6,283 nt of DNA from Thermobaculum sp042408415 (GCA_042408415.1 JBHORE010000190.1:1-6283); one strand, 5' to 3'; shown: positions 1 through 6,077, counted from the first letter of the stretch. The notes: generated by a model not told the origin, from the letters alone. Program-made: numbers and translations.

Positions 1-1318
1 TCGTGATGATCAATAATATTTGGCTTGGAGCTGATAGCTCTGGGGTGATACCCGTGGATAATCCTACCGTACCAAATGCGGATGTAACCTCAAACAGTAC
101 TTTGATAAAGTCGTCTCTGAATCTTGCCCGCTCCAGCAGGCTGATGGTTAGCGCAATCGTAAATATAAGCACGACTCCCAGGAGTGCTACTGTCAATGCC
201 TGTCTTACTTGCTCTTGTGGGACTCTTCTCCCCATGAGTTCCGTATCCCTACGGCCACGTATATTGCTCCAAGCAGCTGCCAGGACAATCGCTACAGTAG
301 TGATCTTGATTCCGCCTGCCATGGATCCTGGAGCGCTGCCTATGAACATAAGGCCGATTACAAAGAACAGCGTACGGTCGTCTGAGAGTCCAAAGTTCCA
401 TGTCGTGAAACCGGCTGTGCGTGCTGCAGATGAGTGAAAAAACGAGTTGAGTAGCTGTTCTCCTATTGATCTGTTGCCAAGAGTGCTAGGGTTCTTGCTT
501 TCGATCAGCATTATAAACATAGTGCCAAGAATGAGTAATGTTGGTATGCCGATAAGTATGATCTTAGTGTCGAGCGTGAGTTTTCTCCAGCTCCTATGCC
601 TCCACAAGTCCTCCACTACTAGAAGGCTGGTGCCTCCAGCTATTATGAGCGTTGCGATAGTCAGTAATATCAAGGGATCAGACCTGTAACTAGCTAAGCT
701 ACGATAATCGCCAAACAGATCGAAGCTGCCGTTGGTAAAAGCGGCTGCTGAGTGGAATATGGACATCCACATACCCACAGTGAAGCCAAATTCTGGAATA
801 AACCTTATAAGGAGTAAGATCGCACCTGCTAGCTGAGCACATAGCGCAAGCATCACTGCCCTGATGACGAAAGAACTTTGTCCACCAAGGATAAGGGTAG
901 ACCCGGTTTGCCTGACTATCTCTCTTTCCTGAAATCCCAGTCTATCCTTACCCAAAAGTACCAGTACTGTTGCTCCTACTATAAATCCTAAACCTCCAAT
1001 CTCCATCAACAGAAGTATTACTAACTGGCCAAACGGGGACCAATATGTGCCGGTATCAACCACTACTAGTCCAGTTACGTATACAGCTGAGGTCGATGTA
1101 AATAGAGCCACTAAGGGGTTTGTCCAGCCATGGTTTGAGCTTATAGGAAGCATTAAGAGGAGAGTCCCTAGGGTTATAACTGCCAGAAAACCTGTTACCA
1201 GTCTCCGTGCTGGAATTAGAGGTCGCTCTGTTAGTCCTTTATCTTTCCCTGTCAGTATCTTGATATGAGAAGATATAGTTCTGGCTCTCTTGACCCTTAT
1301 GAATAATTCCCTCGTAAT
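1..1318 (-). CDS. TrkH/KtrB-family potassium uptake membrane subunit (C-terminus cut by window edge)
   Basis: The minus strand is open from 1324 to the window edge and encodes about 435 residues of a K+-translocating subunit of the TrkH/KtrB/HKT superfamily. All four selectivity-filter loops are visible: TSTSAVYVTGLVVVDTG (about 1099-1050), FHSAAAFTNGSFD (about 758-720), FHSSAARTAGFTTWNFG (about 437-388) and FEVTSAFGTVGLSTG (about 92-45). Each carries the expected central Gly, and hydrophobic helices lie between them. The motif LLLMEIGGLGFIVGA after loop 1 and APGSMAGGIKIT before the third membrane pair are family hallmarks. Roughly 20-60 C-terminal residues lie beyond position 1. The start is unresolved: after an in-frame TAA at 1327-1325 there is no ATG, GTG or TTG before the first membrane helix. 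Candidates are ATT at 1318 (used here) or ATA at 1300, which sits 8 nt after GAGGG (1313-1309). Proteins of this family work with a cytoplasmic RCK subunit (TrkA/KtrA), not seen here. The family call is firm; Trk versus Ktr subtype is not. Confidence 0.93.
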   Translation of the reverse strand, partial: MTRELFIRVKRARTISSHIKILTGKDKGLTERPLIPARRLVTGFLAVITLGTLLLMLPISSNHGWTNPLVALFTSTSAVYVTGLVVVDTGTYWSPFGQLVILLLMEIGGLGFIVGATVLVLLGKDRLGFQEREIVRQTGSTLILGGQSSFVIRAVMLALCAQLAGAILLLIRFIPEFGFTVGMWMSIFHSAAAFTNGSFDLFGDYRSLASYRSDPLILLTIATLIIAGGTSLLVVEDLWRHRSWRKLTLDTKIILIGIPTLLILGTMFIMLIESKNPSTLGNRSIGEQLLNSFFHSSAARTAGFTTWNFGLSDDRTLFFVIGLMFIGSAPGSMAGGIKITTVAIVLAAAWSNIRGRRDTELMGRRVPQEQVRQALTVALLGVVLIFTIALTISLLERARFRDDFIKVLFEVTSAFGTVGLSTGITPELSAPSQILLIIT

Positions 1319-1325
1319 ACAAAGT

Positions 1326-1331
1326 TATAAT
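1326..1331 (+). promoter_or_regulatory. Candidate -10 element for the DUF488 gene
   Basis: A perfect TATAAT lies at 1326-1331, 33 nt before the GTG start, with only a poor -35 match about 17 nt upstream (around 1303-1308). It abuts the -10 of the opposing TrkH promoter, so the two promoters would probably compete for polymerase. A second, weaker -10-like GATACT (1354-1359) lies five bases before the GTG. Confidence 0.35.
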
Positions 1332-1333
1332 CC

Positions 1334-1362
1334 AGCATAATTGTAAAGAGTTAGATACTCAA
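1334..1362 (-). promoter_or_regulatory. Candidate promoter for the TrkH gene
   Basis: On the minus strand TTGAGT (1362-1357) is followed by a 17-nt spacer and TATGCT (1339-1334). This predicts a transcription start near 1327 and a short leader containing GAGGG at 1313-1309. An alternative -10, TATAAC, lies at 1329-1324, five bases before the ATT codon at 1318. Hexamer matching only. Confidence 0.4.
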
Positions 1363-1364
1363 CA

Positions 1365-1928
1365 GTGAACGAAACTGAGAGAAGTAAGATCATATATACC
1401 ATAGGACATTCTTCTCGGAGTCTTCAAGAGTTTATAAGGCTCCTGCAAGTATATGAGGTGAGCTTGCTGTGTGATGTGAGGGTGGCGCCGGGTTCAAGAA
1501 AGTTTCCTCGATATAATAAAGATCAGCTGTCTAACACCTTACGAGAAGTGGACATACAATACGTTCACTTACGGGATCTGGGTGGCTTTCGTAAACCGAG
1601 TGAAGAATCCCCCAATACTGGTTGGCTCAATGATTCGTTTCGAGGATATGCAGATTACATGATGACAGATAAGTTCAGGCAAGCTCTTGACTCCCTAATA
1701 AGTATGGCAGAGGACTGGACTACGGCTATTATGTGTTCGGAAGCACTGTACTGGCGCTGCCACCGCAGACTTATATCTGATGCCCTAACCGTAAAGGGGT
1801 TCAAAGTTAGGCATATATTGAGTGAGGGAGATGCTCCTGAGCATACTCTTACCGAATTTGTTTATGTGCATGGTGACCTTCTTATATATCCCGAGAAGAT
1901 CGAGCATCCAAAGTTACCCGGCTTGTAG
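1365..1928 (+). CDS. DUF488 family protein
   Basis: A 187-residue soluble protein covering a complete DUF488 domain. Diagnostic blocks are YTIGHSSRSLQEFIRLL (residues 11-27), DVRVAPGSRKFPRYN (37-51), YVHLRDLGG (66-74), MCSEALYWRCHRRLIS (123-138, with C124, E126, C132, H133 and R134) and the end block EHTLTEF...GDLLIYP. Conserved His, Arg and Cys residues suggest a ligand- or nucleic-acid-binding pocket, but no reaction is established for the family as far as I know, so none is assigned. The GTG at 1365 is the only sensible start: an in-frame TAA lies at 1344 and the next conserved block begins 10 codons in. The ribosome site is weak (AAAGAG at 1345-1350, about 14 nt away). It is transcribed divergently from the TrkH gene with no partner on its own strand. 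Confidence 0.9.
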   Translation: MNETERSKIIYTIGHSSRSLQEFIRLLQVYEVSLLCDVRVAPGSRKFPRYNKDQLSNTLREVDIQYVHLRDLGGFRKPSEESPNTGWLNDSFRGYADYMMTDKFRQALDSLISMAEDWTTAIMCSEALYWRCHRRLISDALTVKGFKVRHILSEGDAPEHTLTEFVYVHGDLLIYPEKIEHPKLPGL

Positions 1929-2396
1929 GGTAGTAAGGAATCATCATAGAGCTTTGCAATTAGCATTGGCATGAGCAAGTGGCTTAGCTATGTTTTCCAG
2001 CTTGGGTTGTAGGATCTTTCTTTCAGCTGCCACTGATCTGTTGATTTGTTGTAACCTATGAGATCTTGTTCCAGTTTTATTCGCTCTTTATTGAGCTTAT
2101 GGTCAATCTCGATATGAGATCCAAACTAGCCTTGCTTTGGTAAGCAAACTGCTTTTCTGTATCCTTTCAAAACCGTGGCCAAGCGTCTGTGACACGCAGG
2201 TATTTCCTTGACACTGCAGCCTGCTCCCATATGCTGTTCATGATTTAGGTGACAGTTGCCAAGAGGTTGGGCAGGCTGTTGTTTGCGGACAGTAGCTAGC
2301 AGAAGTGGCTTCCAAAGTGGTTTCCGTAGCCCTTACAGAAGGGGGTGCTTGCAGGGGATGTGCTTGTAAATCCAGATATCTTCTAGTTTCTCTCGG
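1929..2396. other. Gene-poor region with possible decayed coding sequence
   Basis: No intact gene is supported in these 468 bases. On the minus strand one frame reads protein-like but is broken. A 24-codon ORF (2241-2167) starting MNSIWEQAAVSRKYL ends at TGA, and past the stop the same frame reads KDTEKQFAYQSKASLDLIS. A second frame further left is open for about 45 codons and ends near 1992 with QLKERSYNPSWKT. This pattern fits an old gene remnant with stops and frameshifts, but I recognise no family and it could be chance. There is no strong terminator after the DUF488 gene, only a 5-bp TACCC/GGGTA stem overlapping its stop codon. Confidence 0.3.
2208..2235 (+). promoter_or_regulatory. Orphan sigma70-like promoter match
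   Basis: A consensus TTGACA (2208-2213) is followed by a 16-nt spacer and TATGCT (2230-2235). No gene follows on the plus strand: the first ATG (2240) is closed after two codons, and transcription would run antisense to tRNA-His. It may be a relic, a small-RNA promoter or chance. Confidence 0.2.
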
Positions 2397-2471
2397 GGTG
2401 GCTGATGGGACTCGAACCCACGACCTTCTGTTCCACAGACAGACGCTCTAACCAACTGAGCTACAGCCACC
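2397..2471 (-). tRNA. tRNA-His (anticodon GTG)
   Basis: The minus strand folds as a full cloverleaf. The acceptor is GTGGCTG/CAGCCAC, the D stem GCTC/GAGC, the anticodon stem TCTGT/ACAGA with 7-base loop CTGTGGA (anticodon GTG, reading CAC/CAT), and the T arm GTGGG-TTCGAGT-CCCAT. The extra 5' G(-1) typical of tRNA-His is present at 2471, opposite discriminator C73 at 2397. The bases after C73 are CCG, so the CCA end is not encoded and must be added by CCA-adding enzyme. Confidence 0.97.
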
Positions 2472-2485
2472 AAATACTCTAGAAA

Positions 2486-2515
2486 AGTCTAGCGTTAAGG
2501 ATTCGGCTAAGTCAA
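2486..2515 (-). promoter_or_regulatory. Candidate promoter for tRNA-His
   Basis: On the minus strand TTGACT (2515-2510), an 18-nt spacer and TAGACT (2491-2486) predict initiation near 2479, about 8 nt before the mature tRNA 5' end. This makes the tRNA a likely separate unit, although read-through from the GTPase operon upstream is also possible because I see no strong terminator between them. Confidence 0.45.
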
Positions 2516-2551
2516 CTGCTAGGCCAGCGAATCGACAACTTGAAACGCTCA

Positions 2552-2743
2552 CTAGGTAGATCTCCTGCTCCAGGACCAGTAAGCTATCACAGCTCCTACT
2601 ATTGCCGTTATTATGCCCGCAAATATCCAGAATGTTTGCCCTGTCATGGGACTACTGCTTTGAATTATTCCAGCTCCTTGCAATGCCCATATAATGCCCG
2701 CTATAAGTAGGATTATTCCGAACACAGTGCCAGCTGTTCTCAT
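2552..2743 (-). CDS. Small two-helix membrane protein
   Basis: A 63-residue protein with two hydrophobic helices (about residues 4-22 and 39-58). They are joined by a short loop with W19-ALQGAG and SPMTGQ (31-36), and a basic tail (SRR) follows. The W-x-L-Q-G-x-G and MTGQ signature recurs in small uncharacterised membrane proteins of many bacteria; I know of no assigned function. The ATG at 2743 is chosen over an in-frame GTG at 2752 because AGAGGTGA, an excellent ribosome site, ends five bases before the ATG and would contain the GTG. That ribosome site directly follows the TAG stop of the upstream GTPase gene (2757-2755), so translation is probably coupled. This suggests the protein may act with the GTPase at the membrane; that is inference from context. 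Confidence 0.8.
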   Translation of the reverse strand: MRTAGTVFGIILLIAGIIWALQGAGIIQSSSPMTGQTFWIFAGIITAIVGAVIAYWSWSRRST

Positions 2744-2754
2744 ATAGGTCACCT

Positions 2755-4524
2755 CTATGTGCTTATTCTTGGTGCTCCGATCTGGATTCTCAGATTTTCT
2801 ATCTCTTTCTTGATCTCGGAGAGCATATCCCTTGCTTTCGACATCTTTTGGTATTCCGATCGCACAAAACGTGTATAGGGAGCGATAGCTTCTCTGATGC
2901 GCTCTATTGACCGTTGTAACTCTAAACCGAACTGTCGGGTGAGCACCTCTATCAGCTTTTGGCGCATTTCCTCTGTCCTGCTTCTGAATTCATTACGAGC
3001 CTTGCGTCTTTTGTTGGGGATAACGAAGAGTCCAAGTACTGCTATTGTGCTGGCTGCCAGCAGTCCAGTGACGTCTACAGCAGTAGCTGTAGCTAACATA
3101 GCCACTAGTGTTCCCAACCCTACTGCACCTACTTCCATTGCTGCAGTTTGTGCTACTGCAGACTGAATGGATAGAGCTAACTTGCTAGCTTCGTATTCTC
3201 TATCATAGCTTTGTACCACCTTGTTAGCATCTTGGGCTATAGATTGCAGTAGTTGGTTACGGTTGTACTCGAAGTTACTGCCTATCTCACCAATGAGGTT
3301 ATGGTCATAGGTCGCTTGTCTCCTCCGATTGACGTAATCTACTATGGACCTCCACTGTCTTAGATCGCGATCAACCATCCAGTCGACCAGCTCTTGGATA
3401 TGGCGGTCGATAATTTCTGTGGTATCGCCTACTACCTCCTTCTGGAATCTCTGCTGTACCTCGTTTTTCTTCACCAGCTCAAAGAACCTTCCTATCCTGA
3501 TGTTCTCTTCGAACCACTTATCGCCCCTTTCGTTTAGCTGGTGTATCAGGTTTTCTATCTCGGCTCTTCGGCTACTGAAGTCTCTTTGCATGTCCTCTTT
3601 GTAGATCTCCAGCTGGGCATCTATGTTCTCAGTCATCCTGAAGTCATCTTCAAGCAAGGACATTCTCTCGTTGATTCCTAGAGTGTATCTTGATGCCAGT
3701 TGATCAGCTACCCCTAGAGGACTCTCTAGCTTTAGCCTTATCCTGTTGCTTTCTTCTAGTATGCTTAATATGTATTCTTCTAGCTCCTCGAAACCGCTGG
3801 CTTTATATAAAGCATCCCTTTCGATCTGGCTATCAGCTACCTTGGCTCGTCTAGCAAGCTTGGATGATACCAGGAAGATTGGTGGGGTTATCCCCAGTAG
3901 GGATTGCATGTTGCTCTGTATGAATTCCTTGATGTTCTCTGCATCTTCCTTCGTACTAAGAAGGTCTGTCTTGTTGACGATTACTATGAGCTTCTTTCCC
4001 CACTCCTTGATGATCTCCAGATACTCTCTTTCGCTCTCGGTGAAAGGTCTATCAGCAGAGGTCACAAACAGCACTAGATCAGATCTGGGTACGAAACCCT
4101 TAGATAGCTCTTCATGATGTCTGATAATGGCATTAGTCCCTGGTGTATCTACTATGGCAACTTCTCTCAAAAGATCGATGGGTTGACCTCTCTCGAGTAC
4201 ACCGTCTCCCCGTGCTCTTTCATAGTTTTCGGGAGACCATCTCAGTAAGGTGATCCTGTCAGTGGTGGGGGTGACGCCCTCGGGCTCTATATCTCGACCA
4301 AGTAACGCGTTGATAAAGGCGGATTTGCCGGAGTTGAACTCGCCAACTATAACTAGTAGAAAGAGTTCTTCAAGGTCACTTAGCGTCTGTTCGACTAATT
4401 CTATGTCGTTTCTAGGAGCATCAAAAGATCTGAGGAACTCCAGCAGTTCTGAAAATAGCTGGCGCTCCCTTCGAAGAAGCTCATTTTGCTCTTCGTTAAG
4501 TACAGCGTGCTTAGTATTTGTCAT
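2755..4524 (-). CDS. Dynamin-like GTPase
   Basis: A 589-residue protein with an N-terminal GTPase domain and a long helical remainder. G motifs: P-loop GEFNSGKS (residues 61-68), switch I Thr in TPTTD (85-89), DTPG (126-129), NKTD (184-187) and a G5-like VSSK (219-222). The region 265-455 is charged and helix-rich. A hydrophobic stretch at about 461-503, rich in Ala, Val and Leu, resembles the membrane-inserting paddle of bacterial dynamin-like proteins, and a coiled-coil-like tail follows to 589. Such proteins bind membranes and couple GTP hydrolysis to lipid remodelling, fusion or repair; some act in membrane-stress or phage defence. The start is placed at ATG 4524, not the in-frame ATG at 4602. 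The extra 26 residues are not family-like, overlap the tRNA-Asp promoter region, and lie upstream of a TGTTATAAT extended -10 ending six bases before ATG 4524. It heads a pair with the small membrane protein gene. Confidence 0.93.
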   Translation of the reverse strand: MTNTKHAVLNEEQNELLRRERQLFSELLEFLRSFDAPRNDIELVEQTLSDLEELFLLVIVGEFNSGKSAFINALLGRDIEPEGVTPTTDRITLLRWSPENYERARGDGVLERGQPIDLLREVAIVDTPGTNAIIRHHEELSKGFVPRSDLVLFVTSADRPFTESEREYLEIIKEWGKKLIVIVNKTDLLSTKEDAENIKEFIQSNMQSLLGITPPIFLVSSKLARRAKVADSQIERDALYKASGFEELEEYILSILEESNRIRLKLESPLGVADQLASRYTLGINERMSLLEDDFRMTENIDAQLEIYKEDMQRDFSSRRAEIENLIHQLNERGDKWFEENIRIGRFFELVKKNEVQQRFQKEVVGDTTEIIDRHIQELVDWMVDRDLRQWRSIVDYVNRRRQATYDHNLIGEIGSNFEYNRNQLLQSIAQDANKVVQSYDREYEASKLALSIQSAVAQTAAMEVGAVGLGTLVAMLATATAVDVTGLLAASTIAVLGLFVIPNKRRKARNEFRSRTEEMRQKLIEVLTRQFGLELQRSIERIREAIAPYTRFVRSEYQKMSKARDMLSEIKKEIENLRIQIGAPRIST

Positions 4525-4530
4525 TAGCGG

Positions 4531-4539
4531 ATTATAACA
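4531..4539 (-). promoter_or_regulatory. Extended -10 promoter of the GTPase gene, probably leaderless
   Basis: TGTTATAAT (4539-4531, minus) is a TGn-extended perfect -10 with no good -35. Its last base is separated by six bases from the ATG at 4524, so the usual start seven bases downstream falls on the A of the ATG. No Shine-Dalgarno sequence precedes that ATG. It is back-to-back with the tRNA-Asp promoter. Confidence 0.6.
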
Positions 4540-4561
4540 GAGTAAATAGCCACAATAGAAT

Positions 4562-4590
4562 TTGACGTCTGGATGCGTGATTTGTAATAA
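4562..4590 (+). promoter_or_regulatory. Promoter of tRNA-Asp
   Basis: TTGACG (4562-4567), a 17-nt spacer and TAATAA (4585-4590) give a good sigma70-type promoter with predicted start near 4597, eight bases before the mature tRNA. Confidence 0.55.
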
Positions 4591-4604
4591 TAAGCTCGTC
4601 ACGA

Positions 4605-4678
4605 GGAACCGTGGTGTAGTGGCCTAACATACGTCCCTGTCAAGGACGTGATCGCGGGTTCGAATCCCGTCGGTTCCG
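4605..4678 (+). tRNA. tRNA-Asp (anticodon GTC)
   Basis: Full cloverleaf of 74 nt. The acceptor is GGAACCG/CGGTTCC, the D stem GTGT/ACAT, the anticodon stem CGTCC/GGACG with loop CTGTCAA (anticodon GTC, reading GAC/GAT), and the T arm GCGGG-TTCGAAT-CCCGT. The discriminator is G73, as expected for Asp. CTG follows, so CCA is not encoded. It has its own promoter and is followed after four bases by a strong hairpin. Confidence 0.97.
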
Positions 4679-4682
4679 CTGA

Positions 4683-4721
4683 AATTGCCATGGCACTCGA
4701 TGCCATGGCAATTATATTTTT
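4683..4721 (+). terminator. Hairpin terminator after tRNA-Asp
   Basis: A perfect 13-bp inverted repeat (4683-4695 and 4701-4713) with a 5-base loop CTCGA is followed by ATATTTTT (4714-4721). Position and T run fit intrinsic termination of the tRNA-Asp transcript. Each arm contains the self-complementary 10-mer TGCCATGGCA (4686-4695, 4701-4710), so the same DNA could also be a tandem operator just upstream of the peptidase-gene promoter. Confidence 0.65.
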
Positions 4722-4743
4722 AAACTATGGCACTTAGTGTGTA

Positions 4744-4752
4744 TGATATACT
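4744..4752 (+). promoter_or_regulatory. Extended -10 promoter of the C39-like gene, probably leaderless
   Basis: TGATATACT (4744-4752) is a TGn-extended -10 with no good -35. Six bases separate it from the ATG at 4759, so initiation at the usual distance falls on the A of the ATG. No Shine-Dalgarno sequence is present. The geometry is identical to that of the divergent GTPase gene. Confidence 0.6.
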
Positions 4753-4758
4753 CACGAC

Positions 4759-5916
4759 ATGAACGCCTCACCTTCTGGTTCGTGTTACTTTCTCTTCGGC
4801 TCAGGCTACAGCAATACATTTGATAGCTGGTTACTCGAAGGGCTACGCCTTCAATCGGGTAATTTGCTCCTAGATATTGCTACCGCCCGTGAAGAGCATG
4901 ATCCTTATCCTCCTGGCGGATACTATGGTCATAATTACTACAATGGTGGTAGGTACCAAGTTGGTGAGGCCATTAGCCCGGTCCTAGAGGTTGATGGTGT
5001 CCAACAAGCCATAGTTTCTTGGAACCTCGAGACTCCAGTAGGGACCTGGGTTGAGGTCTTACTCAAAGTAAGATTGAATAGGCAGTGGATGCATCCAGTC
5101 AGCATGGGGGTGTGGTCTTCGGATATAGCGTTTGCAAGTCACTCGGTGCCCTTTGAAGATCAATATCTCAAAGTGGATACCGACGTGCTGAAACTAAAGG
5201 TACCTTATAAAGCTGATGCCCTGCAGATAATTGTGCGCCTGTTCTCGACAAGTGAGAGTTCTCCCTGTCTGAAGTCGGTAATGCTGACTATCTCCGGTAG
5301 CGGCTTTGTCTCAAGCTGTACTTCTGCCAGTCACACCTGTGTTGAGAGGGTGCTCGACGTACCTTTATGCTCCCAGATGGTCTACCCTAATGGGGGGAAT
5401 GTCTGGTGTAGTCCCACCTGCATCGCTATGCTGCTTGGGTACTGGGGAATAGGAAGTCAGAATTGTAGTGATCGAGTTAGGGATGCTGTGCAGGGCGTTT
5501 TTGACTGGATGTATGGTGGTTATGGGAATTGGTCTTTCAACGTTGCCTATGCATCCTCCCGAGGGATGGAGGCATATTTGATACGCATGAGATCTTTAGC
5601 GGATGCTGAGAGATGGATATATGTAGGTATCCCCTTGGCTCTTAGTTACGCCTGGGGGAAGGGGGAGCTGACTGGAGCACCGATAGAGTCAAGCGATGGT
5701 CACATAGTGGTGCTAGCCGGTTTTGATTCTAGTGGAGACCCTGTAATAAATGACCCTGCGGCTTCTTCAGATGAAGCCGTTCGTAGAACTTATAGAAGGG
5801 GTGAAGTAGAAGATCTCTGGTTAAGGCACTCTTATGGAACAACCTATGTGATATTTCCCAGCGACCATAGGCTGGCAAGGAGACTAATCGAGGAAGCTAA
5901 TAACAGGTGTAATTAG
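4759..5916 (+). CDS. C39-like papain-fold cysteine peptidase family protein, no signal peptide
   Basis: A 385-residue two-part protein. Residues about 15-180 form a beta-rich accessory region with signatures seen beside C39-type domains: YYNGGRYQVGEAISP (60-74), IVSWNLETPVGTWVEV (85-100), WMHPVSMGVWSS (110-121) and a VDTDVL block (139-144). Residues about 195-370 match a Peptidase_C39_2-type fold. Gln206 (CSQM) fits the oxyanion position, Cys217 (NVWCSPTC) the nucleophile, His315 (SSDGHIVVLAGFD) the base and Asp332 (INDPAA) the third residue, so activity looks intact. The substrate is unknown. Relatives are commonly exported, but this N-terminus (MNASPSGSCYFLFGSG) has neither a basic region nor a hydrophobic core, so the protein is probably cytoplasmic, or exported some other way. 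Nine cysteines are unusual for a cytoplasmic enzyme. ATG 4759 is supported by the promoter six bases upstream. The last four codons, including the stop, lie in a 37-bp direct repeat. Confidence 0.85.
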   Translation: MNASPSGSCYFLFGSGYSNTFDSWLLEGLRLQSGNLLLDIATAREEHDPYPPGGYYGHNYYNGGRYQVGEAISPVLEVDGVQQAIVSWNLETPVGTWVEVLLKVRLNRQWMHPVSMGVWSSDIAFASHSVPFEDQYLKVDTDVLKLKVPYKADALQIIVRLFSTSESSPCLKSVMLTISGSGFVSSCTSASHTCVERVLDVPLCSQMVYPNGGNVWCSPTCIAMLLGYWGIGSQNCSDRVRDAVQGVFDWMYGGYGNWSFNVAYASSRGMEAYLIRMRSLADAERWIYVGIPLALSYAWGKGELTGAPIESSDGHIVVLAGFDSSGDPVINDPAASSDEAVRRTYRRGEVEDLWLRHSYGTTYVIFPSDHRLARRLIEEANNRCN

Positions 5917-5942
5917 TTTTGCTGGCACTTATTAGACAAAAG
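5906..5942 (+). repeat. 37-bp direct repeat, copy 1
   Basis: Identical to 5979-6015. It starts GGTGTAATTAG, which supplies the last residues and TAG stop of the C39-like gene, and ends TTAGACAAAAG. Inside, TTTTG and CAAAA form a weak 5-bp inverted pair. Confidence 0.97.
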
Positions 5943-5978
5943 ACGCACTTCGCCCATCACGATCTACGCGCAGTACGC

Positions 5979-6015
5979 GGTGTAATTAGTTTTGCTGGCA
6001 CTTATTAGACAAAAG
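5979..6015 (+). repeat. 37-bp direct repeat, copy 2
   Basis: Perfect copy of 5906-5942 after a 36-bp intervening segment (5943-5978) that is more GC-rich than the repeat. Sequence on both outer sides differs, so identity ends sharply at 37 bp. It lies between the C39-like gene and the promoter of the next gene. Confidence 0.97.
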
Positions 6016-6020
6016 TACTA

Positions 6021-6049
6021 TTGTAGTTGCGTCAACTATATGACATAAT
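6021..6049 (+). promoter_or_regulatory. Candidate promoter of the right-end gene
   Basis: TTGTAG (6021-6026), a 17-nt spacer and CATAAT (6044-6049), preceded by TGA and so an extended -10, predict a start near 6056. A 6-bp inverted repeat TAGTTG-cgt-CAACTA (6024-6038) lies in the spacer and overlaps the -35; it is a possible operator. Confidence 0.45.
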
Positions 6050-6077
6050 TTCGTTAGTGCTTTTGAGGAGCTTTAGG

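Noticed and set aside
3..1268. Plus-strand open frames at 3-437, 447-689 and 1047-1268
   Set aside because: They are antisense to the continuous TrkH frame, whose four filter motifs are clear.
2397..2471. tRNA-His as an integration site
   Set aside because: No second copy of the tRNA 3' end is visible nearby and no integrase gene is present in the window.
2477..2491. CTAGA-AAAG-TCTAG hairpin as a terminator of the GTPase operon
   Set aside because: Five-bp stem with no T run, and it overlaps the better-supported tRNA-His promoter.
2897..4537. Four plus-strand open frames inside the GTPase region
   Set aside because: Antisense shadows of the GTPase gene; Ser/Leu-rich text without family features.
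4525..4602. 26-residue N-terminal extension of the GTPase from ATG 4602
   Set aside because: It overlaps the promoter of tRNA-Asp, lies upstream of the GTPase's own extended -10, has no ribosome site, and does not look like family sequence.
4728..4736. TGGCACTTA upstream of the C39-like gene, also in both 37-bp repeats
   Set aside because: A 9-base match to a 37-mer within 6 kb is expected by chance.
5906..6015. CRISPR array
   Set aside because: Only two repeats, one of them inside a CDS end, with no cas genes and only a weak 5-bp internal inverted pair. Kept as a repeat with CRISPR as one possibility.
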